From Lewinellaceae bacterium (GTDB taxonomy: Bacteria > Bacteroidota > Bacteroidia > Chitinophagales > Saprospiraceae): a stretch of DNA of 64,000 nucleotides. The position numbers and the translations under genes are program-made. This document shows, in pieces, positions 16,447-24,856 of the stretch. Where the stretch lies: positions 752,001 to 816,000 of the forward strand of contig JADJFA010000001.1 of assembly GCA_016708875.1 (NCBI GenBank), written 5' to 3'. The notes beneath the pieces are model-generated. The model was not told the origin of the DNA, searched no databases, and saw only the letters and a program-made list of their open reading frames with translations. Each line of letters begins with the position of its first letter. Within the stretch, counting starts at the first letter, position 1.

Positions 16447-16454
16447 TACTTTTG
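16447..16454 (+). promoter_or_regulatory. -7 box TACTTTTG upstream of the TMTC-like gene
   Basis: TAnnTTTG match followed by GCGG, 128 bp before the ATG. The long inverted repeat 16472-16545 lies between it and the gene and would be in the leader RNA. Confidence 0.5.
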
Positions 16455-16471
16455 CGGCCGCCTTACTCCTG

Positions 16472-16545
16472 GGGAACACGGATGACGCGGATTAGACACG
16501 GATTTTTATGTGTAAATCCGTGTCCCATCCGTGTCATCCGTGTTC
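16472..16545. repeat. Long inverted repeat built of ACACGGAT units
   Basis: The arms are 16472-16504 and 16513-16545 (33 bp, few mismatches) with an 8-base loop. Each arm is three degenerate units of about 10 bp containing ACACGGAT. It shares its unit with the hairpin at 27529-27618. Confidence 0.85.
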
Positions 16546-16582
16546 CATAAAACTCAACTGTTCAATTTTCGATCAAGATATT

Positions 16583-18526
16583 ATGGCTGAAAAAAGCAAA
16601 CCCAAGCAAGCGCAAAAGCCCAAACAAAGCCCTGTCCAAAAGGAAAAGACATCTACAGAGCCGCTTACCGAGACCTTCCGTCCCGGCTTTTGGAGCGCCC
16701 ATTGGATTCCCTCCATTATTTTGGTGGCTATGGCCTTTGCGCTATACTTTATTGGCATCAAGTATGGCTATGTGCTTGATGATGAGATGACTTACTGGAA
16801 AAACGAGTTTGTGCAAAAAGGCCTCTCCGGAATCCGCCAGATTTTCAGCGCCGATAGTTTCATGGGGTATTTCAAGGAACAAAAGTTCCTGCTCGAGGGA
16901 GGGCGATACCGCCCGCTTTCGCTGGCAACATTCGCTATGGAGGTAGAGTTTTTTGGCCCAAACAAACCTGTTGTTGGGCATTTTTTCAACGTGTTGCTGT
17001 ATGGTCTTACAGGTGTTCTGCTGTATCGAATCTTACTAGGACTGTTCCCGATCAGAGAAGGCGGACGATGGTACTTTAGCCTTCCATTTATTGCCTCGAC
17101 GCTGTACATGCTGCACCCGCTGCACGTGGAATGTGTGGCAAACATCAAAGGCCGCGACGAAATACTGGCCCTGCTCGGCGGGCTCGGCGCCTTGTATGCT
17201 ACGCTCAAATATTTCGACACAAAAGGCTGGTGGTGGCTGGTGGTTTCTGCTGTTTCGCTCCTTTTGGGCATGTTCGCAAAAGAAAACGCGCTGACCTTTG
17301 TTGCTGTCATCCCGCTCACGGTTTGGTTTTTCACCAAAGTCTCTCTGAACCGGACATTAATGGCCACGCTGCCACTTCTTGCGGCTGCACTCTTTTTTAT
17401 CTGGGCACGCTATGAAGCACTGGGGTATTTGCTCAACACTAGCAAAATATCCGCCACAGATATTATGAACAACCCGTTTTTTGGCATGACTGGCCAGGAA
17501 AAAATAGCGACTATTTTCCTCACATTGGGTTGGTATATCAAACTGCTTTTCGTGCCGCACCCGCTTACGATTGACTACTATCCCTACCATGTGCCAAAAG
17601 TGGGATGGTCGGATTGGCGGGCACTGGCTGGCCTTGCGCTCCATGTTGGCATGGGACTTTGGGCGCTCTGGAACATCCGGAAACGCAGCATTCCAGCCTA
17701 TGCTATCTTATTTTACCTCCTGACGCTCAGCATTGTTTCCAATCTGTTTGTGTCAGTTGGCACTTTCATGAACGAGCGATTTTTGTACATGCCCTCTATC
17801 GGCTTTTGCATTTTGGCTGGCTGGTTTTTTGCCCGTAAGCTGCCCGAATGGCTCAAGGAAAAACCTGATTCGGCCTATCCATTGGGCATGATCATTTTTG
17901 CCTGTATTGCCGGGCTTCTTGCGTATCGGGTGGTGACGCGCATTCCTGATTGGCAGAGCACGTTAACGCTAAACGGCTCTGCCGTACAGGTTTCTGAGGG
18001 CAGCGCGCGTTCGCATTGTTTCTATGCCACAGGGCTTTACGAGGAAAAATATGTAAAGACGAAGAACCGCGAGGAAAAAGAAAAATTGGTGACAGAGATG
18101 GAATACCACGTGAAGCGTTCGCTGGAAATAAACCCCAATTTCGGTGCAGCCTTGATTATGAAATTCAATGTGGCTGCAGCCCGATTCGACCTTGATAAAC
18201 AACTTGACAAGTTCTTCCACGTGGCAGAAGATGTGCTGGAAAAAATACCCTACAACGCTACCTTCCGCAAAAACCTCGCAGCGTATCTGAAGTATCTTGA
18301 TGGTTCAAACGCCGATAAGTACATGGCTTTTTGCTACCGTGCGGGCTATGAATTTTTCTGGAAAAAGAAAAACGACCCAACCGCCGCGCTTTTCTTCCTT
18401 GAGTTTGCGCTAAATCGCCAATACGAAGATATTCGCACGCTGGAATCAATCGCAGAAATCAGCGAAGCAACAGGCAATGCGGCTCAGGCGGCAGAATTCC
18501 GGGCGCGAGCGAATGCGCAAAAATGA
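16583..18526 (+). CDS. TMTC-like GT-C membrane protein with C-terminal TPR-like region
   Basis: 647 aa. The N-terminus is basic and Lys/Gln/Pro-rich (about 1-35). About ten transmembrane segments follow (about 40-460). The first periplasmic loop carries the acidic pair of GT-C glycosyltransferases (YVLDDEMTYW). Other conserved stretches are GGRYRPLSLATFAMEVEFFG, LHPLHVECVANIKGRDEILA and GMFAKENALTFVAV, as in eukaryotic TMTC O-mannosyltransferases and their bacterial relatives. The C-terminal region (about 480-647) is helical and TPR-like. Likely role: transfer of a lipid-linked sugar to proteins outside the membrane; no substrate can be named. The ATG at 16583 is chosen because upstream in-frame codons lie in the hairpin. 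Confidence 0.78.
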   Translation: MAEKSKPKQAQKPKQSPVQKEKTSTEPLTETFRPGFWSAHWIPSIILVAMAFALYFIGIKYGYVLDDEMTYWKNEFVQKGLSGIRQIFSADSFMGYFKEQKFLLEGGRYRPLSLATFAMEVEFFGPNKPVVGHFFNVLLYGLTGVLLYRILLGLFPIREGGRWYFSLPFIASTLYMLHPLHVECVANIKGRDEILALLGGLGALYATLKYFDTKGWWWLVVSAVSLLLGMFAKENALTFVAVIPLTVWFFTKVSLNRTLMATLPLLAAALFFIWARYEALGYLLNTSKISATDIMNNPFFGMTGQEKIATIFLTLGWYIKLLFVPHPLTIDYYPYHVPKVGWSDWRALAGLALHVGMGLWALWNIRKRSIPAYAILFYLLTLSIVSNLFVSVGTFMNERFLYMPSIGFCILAGWFFARKLPEWLKEKPDSAYPLGMIIFACIAGLLAYRVVTRIPDWQSTLTLNGSAVQVSEGSARSHCFYATGLYEEKYVKTKNREEKEKLVTEMEYHVKRSLEINPNFGAALIMKFNVAAARFDLDKQLDKFFHVAEDVLEKIPYNATFRKNLAAYLKYLDGSNADKYMAFCYRAGYEFFWKKKNDPTAALFFLEFALNRQYEDIRTLESIAEISEATGNAAQAAEFRARANAQK

Positions 18527-18530
18527 GTTT

Positions 18531-18620
18531 GGTGATTGGTTTATTGGTGATTGGTGGACTAGTCCACCAATCACCAATAAACCAATCACCAATAAACCAA
18601 TCACCAATAAACCAATCACC
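18531..18620. repeat. 60-bp perfect palindrome plus 15-bp tandem repeats before metF
   Basis: 18531-18560 is the exact reverse complement of 18561-18590, with ACTAGT at the centre. The right half continues as two more copies of AATAAACCAATCACC (18591-18605, 18606-18620). The repeat begins 4 bp after the stop of the TMTC-like gene and ends 6 bp before the metF GTG. Confidence 0.95.
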
Positions 18621-18626
18621 AACACA

Positions 18627-19583
18627 GTGAAAGTTACCGACCATTTTCAAAAAGCAAACGGAAAAACCCTGGTTTCCTTCGAGGTGCTACCGCCCTTGAA
18701 AGGTGGTAGTATGCAAGCGATCTTCAACACGCTGGATGCGCTGATGGATTTCAAGCCGCCGTTTATTGACGTGACCTACCACCGCGAGGAGTTTATTTAC
18801 AACAAACGCCCCTCTGGTTATTACGAGAAGACGGCCATTCGCAAACGCCCCGGCACGGTGGGTATTTGTGCTGCCCTTATGCACCGCTACGGTGTGGATG
18901 CGGTTCCGCACCTTATTTGTGGGGGCTTTACGGTGGAAGAAACTGAAAACGCACTCATTGACCTCAACTTCCTGGGAATCAACAATGTACTGGCCCTGCG
19001 CGGCGATGCGCGGCAGTTTGAAGACAAGTTCATCCCACAAGCAGACGGGCACAAATACGCGCTCGATCTCGTGCGCCAAATTGTGGGCATGAACACCGGG
19101 AAATACCTCGACCTCAACATTCAAAATGGAGAGCCGACCGATTTTTGTATCGGCATTGCTGGTTACCCGGAAAAACATTTTGAGGCGCCCAACATGGCCA
19201 ACGACCTGCTTTTTACCAAAGAAAAGGTGGATGCGGGCGCAGGCTACATCGTGACACAAATGTTTTTTGACAACAAAAAATACTTCGATTATGTGGATGC
19301 TTGCCGCGCTGCGGGCATTGAAGTGCCTATTGTGCCCGGACTGAAACCGCTGACCAAAAAATACCAACTGAACTCTATCCCGCGCAAGTTTTTCATCAAC
19401 CTGCCCGAAACATTGGTCCATGAAGTACAGAAGGCCAAAGATGATGAAGCTGTCAAGCAATTGGGCATCGAATGGTGCGCCCAGCAGTCGAAGGAGCTCA
19501 AGGCCGCCGGGGTGCCCTGCCTACATTATTATACCATGGGAGATACGGAGACGGTGAAGCAGATTGCGGGGGCAGTGGCGTGA
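18627..19583 (+). CDS. metF: Methylenetetrahydrofolate reductase
   Basis: 318 aa FAD enzyme that makes 5-methyl-THF for methionine synthesis. Seen: LVSFEVLPPLKGG (catalytic Glu in the FEVLPP context), DVTYHREEF, NVLALRGD, FCIGIAGYPEKHFEAPN, YIVTQMFFDNKKYFDYV and PIVPGLKPLT. The start is GTG at 18627, giving (M)KVTDHFQKANGKTLVSFE, which matches Bacteroidota MetF as I recall it. A longer frame opens upstream at 18477, but its extra residues are only translated hairpin repeats (PITNKPITN). Confidence 0.94.
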   Translation: MKVTDHFQKANGKTLVSFEVLPPLKGGSMQAIFNTLDALMDFKPPFIDVTYHREEFIYNKRPSGYYEKTAIRKRPGTVGICAALMHRYGVDAVPHLICGGFTVEETENALIDLNFLGINNVLALRGDARQFEDKFIPQADGHKYALDLVRQIVGMNTGKYLDLNIQNGEPTDFCIGIAGYPEKHFEAPNMANDLLFTKEKVDAGAGYIVTQMFFDNKKYFDYVDACRAAGIEVPIVPGLKPLTKKYQLNSIPRKFFINLPETLVHEVQKAKDDEAVKQLGIEWCAQQSKELKAAGVPCLHYYTMGDTETVKQIAGAVA

Positions 19584-19587
19584 CAGT

Positions 19588-19652
19588 TGGCAGTAGCAGA
19601 AGGCAGGGGCAGTTGACGCCAGAGAAACTGCCCCTGCCTTCTGCTACTGCCA
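19588..19652. repeat. Perfect inverted repeat of GGCAGTAGCAG units after metF
   Basis: The arms 19588-19614 and 19626-19652 are 27 bp and perfectly complementary, with an 11-base loop. It lies between the metF stop and the end of the convergent YceI gene. It lacks a T-tract on the plus strand but may act as a terminator. Confidence 0.9.
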
Positions 19653-19653
19653 G

Positions 19654-20334
19654 CTATTCTTTCTTCTTCGCCACAATTTTCAACGTCAGTGGCACCGTAT
19701 CGTCAATCATCTTGTCTTTGACCGTTCCAAGCATACCCGAACGAAAATTCACGTCCCATTGCGTGCGGTTGATGGGGAATGCCGGGGTTTCGGCGCGGAG
19801 CATATCGCCTTCTATGCTGACTTTGACCGGGATGTTTACTGGGGCTGTTTTGCCTTTCATGGTCAGACTGCCACTCAGTACCCAGTTGAAATTAGGCATT
19901 GTACTCGGCAGCACTTCGGTAAATACAAATTCGGCTTTGGGGAATTTATTGACCTCAAAAAAATCTGCATCTTTCAGGTGCGACTCCAAATCGCGGCGTT
20001 CGCCGGGGTCTTTGATGTCAGTTACGCTGATGGAATTCATGTCGAGGGTCACTTTGCCGCTTAACAACTGGCCTTGATTCACCAACATTTCTCCACTTTC
20101 CACGGTAATGGTGCCCTGGTGCCCCGTTTTTTTCATCGTTTTGGTGCCGGACCATTCTACGATGCCTTCAGTCACTTTAAATGTTGCTGCTCCCTCCGTA
20201 GGCACTGGGTCTACACGGACAGTATCAATTTTGGGTGCAGCCTGAGCCGCTTCCGTTTTAGGATCATTTTTGCAGCACAAAAGGAAAAAAATGGGAAGGC
20301 TTAGAAGCAATGTTTTTTTGAAAAGAAACGGCAT
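19654..20334 (-). CDS. YceI-family lipoprotein
   Basis: 226 aa. A lipoprotein-type signal is likely (LLLSLPIFFLLCC then KNDPK, lipobox FLLC/LLCC). After a short linker comes the YceI barrel: EGIVEWSGTKTMKKTGHQG, VTLDMNSISVTDI, LESHLKDADFFEVNKFPKAEF and INRTQWDVNFRSG. The family binds isoprenoid-like ligands; the ligand here is not evident. It lies 43 bp downstream of psd on the same strand, so the two are probably cotranscribed. The last codons (KKKE, stop) abut the hairpin at 19652. Confidence 0.88.
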   Translation of the reverse strand: MPFLFKKTLLLSLPIFFLLCCKNDPKTEAAQAAPKIDTVRVDPVPTEGAATFKVTEGIVEWSGTKTMKKTGHQGTITVESGEMLVNQGQLLSGKVTLDMNSISVTDIKDPGERRDLESHLKDADFFEVNKFPKAEFVFTEVLPSTMPNFNWVLSGSLTMKGKTAPVNIPVKVSIEGDMLRAETPAFPINRTQWDVNFRSGMLGTVKDKMIDDTVPLTLKIVAKKKE

Positions 20335-20377
20335 AAAAAACGGTTTTTGAAAATTTTCAATAAATTTTGAAATAGGC

Positions 20378-21031
20378 TCAGAGTCTCGCTACAATGGTTT
20401 TATTCCCTTTTACTTGTTGGTTCATAACCACTTCCACCTTGGCGTCCAGCGGCAGGAAAAGGTCCACTCGGGAACCAAATTTGATAAAGCCCATATCACG
20501 GCCCTGCTCCACCTGTTCGCCTTCACCAATATACCATTTGATTCGCTTGGCCACAGCGCCCGCTATCTGGCGCATGAGTATTTCGCCTGCGCCAAAGTCG
20601 TACACAACGGTGGTGCGTTCATTCTCCGTGCTGCTTTTCGGGTGCCAGGCCACGAGGTATTTGCCGGGGTGATACCGGAAATAATTGACCACGCCGCTCA
20701 CCGGGTTGCGATTGACGTGGACATTTAAGGGCGACATGAAAATAGAAACTTGAAGCCGTTTTTCATTGAAATATTCTGCTTCAAAAACCTCCTCAATTAC
20801 ACACACCCGACCGTCAGCTGGCGCATACACAAGATGGTTGTCTGCAACCAATACTTGTCGGACAGGGTTTCTAAAAAATTGAAGCACAAGGACATAGAAG
20901 GCTACTGAGAGTACCAACACCGGCCAAAATGCAATGGGCAAAAATTGCGCAACGACAATATTCAAGGCAAACAACAACAAAGCCGAGACTATCAAGATAG
21001 TGCGGCCTTCTTTGTGTATTCTAAGCAACAT
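20378..21031 (-). CDS. psd: Phosphatidylserine decarboxylase proenzyme
   Basis: 217 aa, the short psd-related class without a long membrane domain. It makes phosphatidylethanolamine from phosphatidylserine. Two N-terminal transmembrane segments (about 10-55). Then YAPADGRVCVIEEV, the conserved ISIFMSPLNVHVNRNPVSG-type stretch, and YHPGKYLVAWHPKSSTENER. The self-cleavage site that yields the pyruvoyl group is in IKFGSRVDLFLP (Gly-Ser, about 184-185). The ATG at 21031 (MLLRIHKEG) is preferred to one ten codons upstream. The -7 box TATCTTTG at 21059 fits this start. Confidence 0.94.
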   Translation of the reverse strand: MLLRIHKEGRTILIVSALLLFALNIVVAQFLPIAFWPVLVLSVAFYVLVLQFFRNPVRQVLVADNHLVYAPADGRVCVIEEVFEAEYFNEKRLQVSIFMSPLNVHVNRNPVSGVVNYFRYHPGKYLVAWHPKSSTENERTTVVYDFGAGEILMRQIAGAVAKRIKWYIGEGEQVEQGRDMGFIKFGSRVDLFLPLDAKVEVVMNQQVKGNKTIVARL

Positions 21032-21058
21032 TTTTGTTTGAATTTTGAATTTGGGGAG

Positions 21059-21066
21059 CAAAGATA
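21059..21066 (-). promoter_or_regulatory. -7 box TATCTTTG of psd
   Basis: Minus-strand TAnnTTTG match 27 bp before the ATG at 21031. It lies at the second possible start (21061), supporting the shorter psd. Confidence 0.55.
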
Positions 21067-21187
21067 GAAAGAAGGCACCTCATAAATCGCGTTTTACTAT
21101 TCGCCGCAGGGATTCCGAGTTACTCGTGATGTTCCTGGTAGTGAGTGTTTAATCAAAGATAAAACCGGAATCAGCGCAATCTGGGTC

Positions 21188-21817
21188 TCACAATCCCAGC
21201 GCTATCACCTCCCGAATATTCGGATAAACAACCACCCCACTCTCCAGCCAGGGCCCTGGCGTTACCCAGCAGATTTCTTCAATGTCTTCTTCCGTTTGGG
21301 GCACAAATTGGGTATCAGTCGTTTGCATTCGGTACCACCAGGTTTTTTTGAGGATTCGCCGGCCTTTTTCCTCGTAGGTGTGGTAGGTATGGGCGAGGAA
21401 TGAACCAAGATCGATGTTTAGCAGCCCGGTTTCTTCCTGTACTTCGCGCACAGCCGCTTGTTCGGGGGTTTCGCCTTTGTCAATCTTTCCCTTTGGCAGA
21501 TCCCAGGAACCCCTGCGGTAAAACACCAGCAGCTCACCCTGTGCATTTAGCACATAGCCCCCTGCCGCCTCCAGCACTTTAAAACAAGCCTGAAAATCAG
21601 CCCAAAGCACTTCAAGATCGGGATGGTAAAGCACTACGGCGCGAATATTTTTGTTTTTGTCAAGCAAATCCAGGTATTGCATCAACACCTTTTTTTTGCC
21701 TACATATAGGGCAACGTAGGTGACTTTGTCGGCTTGAAAGCCCAAGGATTGTGCTCCTTCTGGCGTTGTCAGAAAAACGGGTGTTCCGTTATGGTAGATT
21801 TTATAGTTTTGCGGCAC
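21188..21817 (-). CDS. Nudix hydrolase
   Basis: 209 aa. A full Nudix box GKIDKGETPEQAAVREVQEETGL (about 115-137) matches GX5EX7REUXEEXGU, so metal-dependent cleavage of a nucleoside diphosphate-X compound is expected. The N-terminal 80 residues (YKIYHNGTPVFLTTPEGAQS...) form an extra domain seen in some Bacteroidota Nudix proteins. The substrate is not predictable. It lies 156 bp upstream of psd on the same strand, and the inverted repeat 21866-21934 separates it from the divergent pyrE. Confidence 0.88.
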   Translation of the reverse strand: MPQNYKIYHNGTPVFLTTPEGAQSLGFQADKVTYVALYVGKKKVLMQYLDLLDKNKNIRAVVLYHPDLEVLWADFQACFKVLEAAGGYVLNAQGELLVFYRRGSWDLPKGKIDKGETPEQAAVREVQEETGLLNIDLGSFLAHTYHTYEEKGRRILKKTWWYRMQTTDTQFVPQTEEDIEEICWVTPGPWLESGVVVYPNIREVIALGL

Positions 21818-21865
21818 TTTTTAAATTATTTTGGTGCAATGTAGGGCATCCAGGCAGTTCTGAGA

Positions 21866-21934
21866 GCCACGAATTGCACTAATTTACACTAAGAATTGGA
21901 TCCATCATTAGTGTAAATTAGTGCAATTCGTGGC
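21866..21934. repeat. Perfect inverted repeat of CACTAATTTACACTAA units before pyrE
   Basis: The arms 21866-21892 and 21908-21934 are 27 bp, fully complementary, around a 15-base loop. Two candidate GTG codons of pyrE (21921, 21930) lie in the right arm. It sits between divergent genes, so it is not a terminator for either. Confidence 0.93.
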
Positions 21935-21965
21935 GAGTATTAATTTCATAACTCAATTTAGTATT

Positions 21966-22595
21966 TTGGAATCCGAAGTCGCTCGAAGTTTATTGGAAAT
22001 CAAAGCGGTGAAACTTAGCCCTCAACAGCCCTTTACATGGGCTTCCGGGTTATTGTCTCCAATCTATTGTGACAATCGTGTTGCACTTTCGCACCCGGTT
22101 GTTCGCACGTTTTTGAAAAATTGTTTGGCCGAGAAATCCCGCGGCTTTGGTACTTTTGATGTGGTAGCGGGCGTGGCAACTGCCGGGATACCACATGGCG
22201 CCTTGTTGGCAGATGTATTGGAAAAGCCATTTGTGTATGTGCGCAGCAGTGCAAAAGACCATGGTCGGCGAAACCAAATCGAGGGCGAACTGAAATCTGG
22301 TCAGCGGGTTTTGGTGGTGGAAGACCTCATTAGCACGGGAGGAAGTTGCCTGTTGGCGGTAGATGCACTTCGGGAGGCGGGCGCAGAAGTAGCGGGGGTA
22401 TTGGCAATTTTTCAATATGGTTTTTCAAAAGCGGATATCGCTTTTGCTGAAAAAGGGGTTGATTTTCAAACCCTTACGAATTACGACGCTCTAGTGGAAG
22501 AAGCTGCTCGAACAGGCTATGTTTCCGAATCCGATCTAAACACCTTGAAAAAATGGCGTGAAAACCCTGAGGCTTGGGGCGCGCTTTACGCATAA
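21966..22595 (+). CDS. pyrE: Orotate phosphoribosyltransferase
   Basis: Pyrimidine synthesis enzyme joining orotate and PRPP. Seen: EIKAVKLSPQQPFTWASGLLSPIYCDNR, GVATAGIPHGALLADVL, VYVRSSAKDHGRRNQIEG and the PRPP loop RVLVVEDLISTGGSCL. The frame is open from 21921, but the first GTGs lie in the palindrome right arm. The TTG at 21966 (MESEVARSLLEIKAVKL) gives 209 aa and is taken here. GTG 21921 or 21930 would add up to 15 residues; the true N-terminus is unsettled. The M42 peptidase follows after 4 bp. Confidence 0.9.
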   Translation: MESEVARSLLEIKAVKLSPQQPFTWASGLLSPIYCDNRVALSHPVVRTFLKNCLAEKSRGFGTFDVVAGVATAGIPHGALLADVLEKPFVYVRSSAKDHGRRNQIEGELKSGQRVLVVEDLISTGGSCLLAVDALREAGAEVAGVLAIFQYGFSKADIAFAEKGVDFQTLTNYDALVEEAARTGYVSESDLNTLKKWRENPEAWGALYA

Positions 22596-22599
22596 TAAG

Positions 22600-23685
22600 A
22601 TGATTACTCCCAATTCTGAATCCTTTCTTCGGGAATACCTGAACAACGCCAGCCCCACCGGTTATGAGGCGAGTGGCCAAAAACTTTGGCTTGATTACAT
22701 CCGCCCTTACATAGATGACTGGAAACTAGACAATTACGGCACTGCCTATGGGATTATCAATCCCGACAAACCATACAAAGTGGTTATCGAAGGCCATGCC
22801 GACGAAATCTCCTGGTTTATCAACTATGTCACCGACGACGGTTTTATCCACATTATCCGCAACGGCGGTTCTGACTACCAAATCGCCCCATCCATGCGGG
22901 TGTGGATTCACCTTCGAAATGGCGGGCGTATCCCTGGCGTGTTCGGTTGGCCCGCCATTCATACCCGTACGGATAAGGACTCCAACATCTCGCCAACGAT
23001 TGAAAACCTCACCATTGACGTAGGCGCCAAGGACAAAGACGAGGTGATTGCGATGGGCATTCACGTGGGTTGCGTGGTCACCTTTCAGGATGAATTTACC
23101 ATCCTGAACGAACGGTATTACACCGGGCGGGCACTCGACAATCGCTTGGGCGGTTTTTGCGTCGCCGAAGTAGCAAGGCTTCTGAAGGAGAACAAGATAA
23201 ATCTGCCCTATTCGCTTTACATCGTCAATTCTGTGCAGGAAGAAGTGGGCTTGCGCGGAGCGGAAATGGTGGCAGAGAGTATCCGACCTAACGTTGCCAT
23301 TGTAACTGATGTAACGCACGACACGCACACACCCATGATCAGCACTAAAAAACATGGCGATGTGCGCTGCGGCCGTGGCCCAACAGTAACTTATGCGCCG
23401 GCAGTTCACCAAAAACTGCTCGACATCATCATTGCTACCGCCGAGGAAAAAGAAATTCCGTTCCAACGCGAAGCTGCCAGCCGCACCACGGGAACAGATA
23501 CCGACGCATTCGCTTATTCTAATGGTGGCGTGCCCTCAGCGCTCATTTCACTGCCCCTGCGCTATATGCACACTACAGTTGAAATGGCCCACAAAGACGA
23601 CGTAAACAACCTGATTCGTTTGATTTTTGAGACCTTGCAAAAGATTGAAGCCGGACAAGATTTCAGGTATTTTTCAAAACTGTAA
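22600..23685 (+). CDS. M42-family metallopeptidase (glutamyl aminopeptidase type)
   Basis: 361 aa cytoplasmic dinuclear zinc peptidase, usually a dodecamer. Zinc and catalytic residues appear in order: VIEGHADEISW (His, Asp), RALDNRLGGF (Asp), QEEVGLRGAEM (catalytic Glu pair), VTDVTHDTH (Asp), and MHTTVEMAHKDDV (final His). The second domain insert is about 75-175. The ATG at 22600 is 4 bp after pyrE, so the two genes are probably cotranscribed. Function: removal of N-terminal residues from peptides. Confidence 0.92.
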   Translation: MITPNSESFLREYLNNASPTGYEASGQKLWLDYIRPYIDDWKLDNYGTAYGIINPDKPYKVVIEGHADEISWFINYVTDDGFIHIIRNGGSDYQIAPSMRVWIHLRNGGRIPGVFGWPAIHTRTDKDSNISPTIENLTIDVGAKDKDEVIAMGIHVGCVVTFQDEFTILNERYYTGRALDNRLGGFCVAEVARLLKENKINLPYSLYIVNSVQEEVGLRGAEMVAESIRPNVAIVTDVTHDTHTPMISTKKHGDVRCGRGPTVTYAPAVHQKLLDIIIATAEEKEIPFQREAASRTTGTDTDAFAYSNGGVPSALISLPLRYMHTTVEMAHKDDVNNLIRLIFETLQKIEAGQDFRYFSKL

Positions 23686-23691
23686 GGCCCC

Positions 23692-23735
23692 TCAAACGCT
23701 TCAAACACATCAAACCAATCAAACACTTCAACCCT
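23692..23735. repeat. Single-arm run of CTTCAAAC/ATCAAAC units
   Basis: Degenerate 7-9 bp units (TCAAACGCTTCAAACACATC and similar) between the M42 stop and the NlpC/P60 start. The same unit type forms the hairpin at 32335-32417, but no complementary arm is present here. Confidence 0.6.
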
Positions 23736-23746
23736 CTCACATCTCC

Positions 23747-24604
23747 GTGGAATACGCCGCCTGCCAAGTCTCCATCGCCCCCCTCCGCGCCCAAGCCTCC
23801 GACAAGAGCGAGATGGTGTCGCAGCTGCTTTTTGGCGAAACTGTAGAAGTACAAGAATCCAAAGAGAATTGGAAATACGTCGTCTGCGCTTGGGATGGGT
23901 ACACAGGATGGGTGGATTCAAAACAACTCAAACGATTGACTCCCAAGGAGTTTGATGAATATCGGGAAAATCAGGCACTCAACCTTTCCCTTGTAGAAGG
24001 TCTGATGGCAGCCGATCATTTCATTCCGATCACCATGGGGGCAGTGCTTCCGCAATACGATGGCTTGCGCTGTCAACTAGGGGAACAGACTTTCCAATTT
24101 TCTGGCCCGGTAGTTACTCCCGGCCAGCAACGCACAGGCACGGATTGGGTGGTCAAAATCGCCCGCCGATACCTCCACGCACCCTATCTGTGGGGTGGCC
24201 GTTCCCCTTTTGGCATTGACTGCTCTGGATTGACGCAAATGGTGTTCAAAACCGCTGGTATCCGCCTCTTGCGCGATGCTTATCAACAAGTTACGCAAGG
24301 TCGCCCCATTGATTTTATGGAGGAATGTCAGGCCGGTGATCTCGCTTTTTTTGACAATGGAAAAGGTCAGATCACGCATGTCGGTATCATTTTGCCAGAA
24401 TGCAATATCATCCATGCAAGCGGACAAGTACGGGTGGACAAACTCGACCACTTCGGCATTTTCAACCGCGAACTCAATCGCTACACACACCAGCTCCGCA
24501 TTGTAAAACGGCTTTTACCGAATGAGCCGGATGCGCTTGTTTCCAATGAAAACGAAGGCGTTATGATGGAGGAATTGGCTGGGCAAGGGGCATTATTTGG
24601 GTAA
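23747..24604 (+). CDS. NlpC/P60 peptidoglycan hydrolase with SH3b domains
   Basis: 285 aa from GTG 23747. N-terminal bacterial SH3 (about 1-70: APLRAQASDKSEMVSQLLFG, WKYVVCAWDGYTGWVDSKQL). The C-terminal NlpC/P60 cysteine peptidase domain occupies about 140-270, with catalytic Cys in GIDCSGLTQMVF, His in ITHVGIILPE and a polar residue in IIHASGQVRVD. It cleaves within the stem peptide. No signal peptide is evident, as in many Bacteroidota homologues of this type. Upstream in-frame codons (from 23627) translate a run of TCAAACACTTCAAAC repeats (PQTLQTHQTNQTLQ) and are not believed. A giant hairpin begins 8 bp after the stop. Confidence 0.88.
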   Translation: MEYAACQVSIAPLRAQASDKSEMVSQLLFGETVEVQESKENWKYVVCAWDGYTGWVDSKQLKRLTPKEFDEYRENQALNLSLVEGLMAADHFIPITMGAVLPQYDGLRCQLGEQTFQFSGPVVTPGQQRTGTDWVVKIARRYLHAPYLWGGRSPFGIDCSGLTQMVFKTAGIRLLRDAYQQVTQGRPIDFMEECQAGDLAFFDNGKGQITHVGIILPECNIIHASGQVRVDKLDHFGIFNRELNRYTHQLRIVKRLLPNEPDALVSNENEGVMMEELAGQGALFG

Positions 24605-24611
24605 CGTGTGG

Positions 24612-24835
24612 ATATTTAGAAGTAAAATCTATGAAAATCAAGTTTTTTTGATTGATGAATGACGATTACATGATTGTTGATTTTTGAAGTGATGGGCGAT
24701 TTTTGAAATTATGATGGATGATTGGTGGGACATTGGCAATCGAAAATCTAACCTCTACCTTAAAAATCAACAATCATGTAATCGTCATTCATCAATCAAA
24801 AAAATCCTGCAATTTTTTCATTTCACTTCTAAACA
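24612..24835. repeat. Giant hairpin with 43-bp perfect arms before hemW
   Basis: 24643-24685 and 24762-24804 are exact reverse complements over 43 bp. They are built of GATTGATGAATGACGATTAC-like units with T/A tracts at the ends. Imperfect pairing continues outward (TTTAGAAGT near 24615 with ACTTCTAAA near 24825). The loop also holds GATGGATGATTGGTGGG units. It fills most of the 252-bp gap. Confidence 0.93.
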
Positions 24836-24856
24836 TTCAGGCGTCTGCCCTACCCC

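Noticed and set aside
18531..18620. Possible CRISPR array
   Set aside because: The units are contiguous 15-bp tandem copies inside a palindrome, with no spacers and no cas genes.
18477..18626. Longer MetF with 50 extra N-terminal residues
   Set aside because: The extra residues only translate the hairpin repeat (PITNKPITN), and the MetF family begins at KVTDHF.
19472..20077. 201-residue plus-strand frame
   Set aside because: It overlaps the metF end, the hairpin and the YceI lipoprotein; no recognisable domain and a composition typical of a shadow frame.
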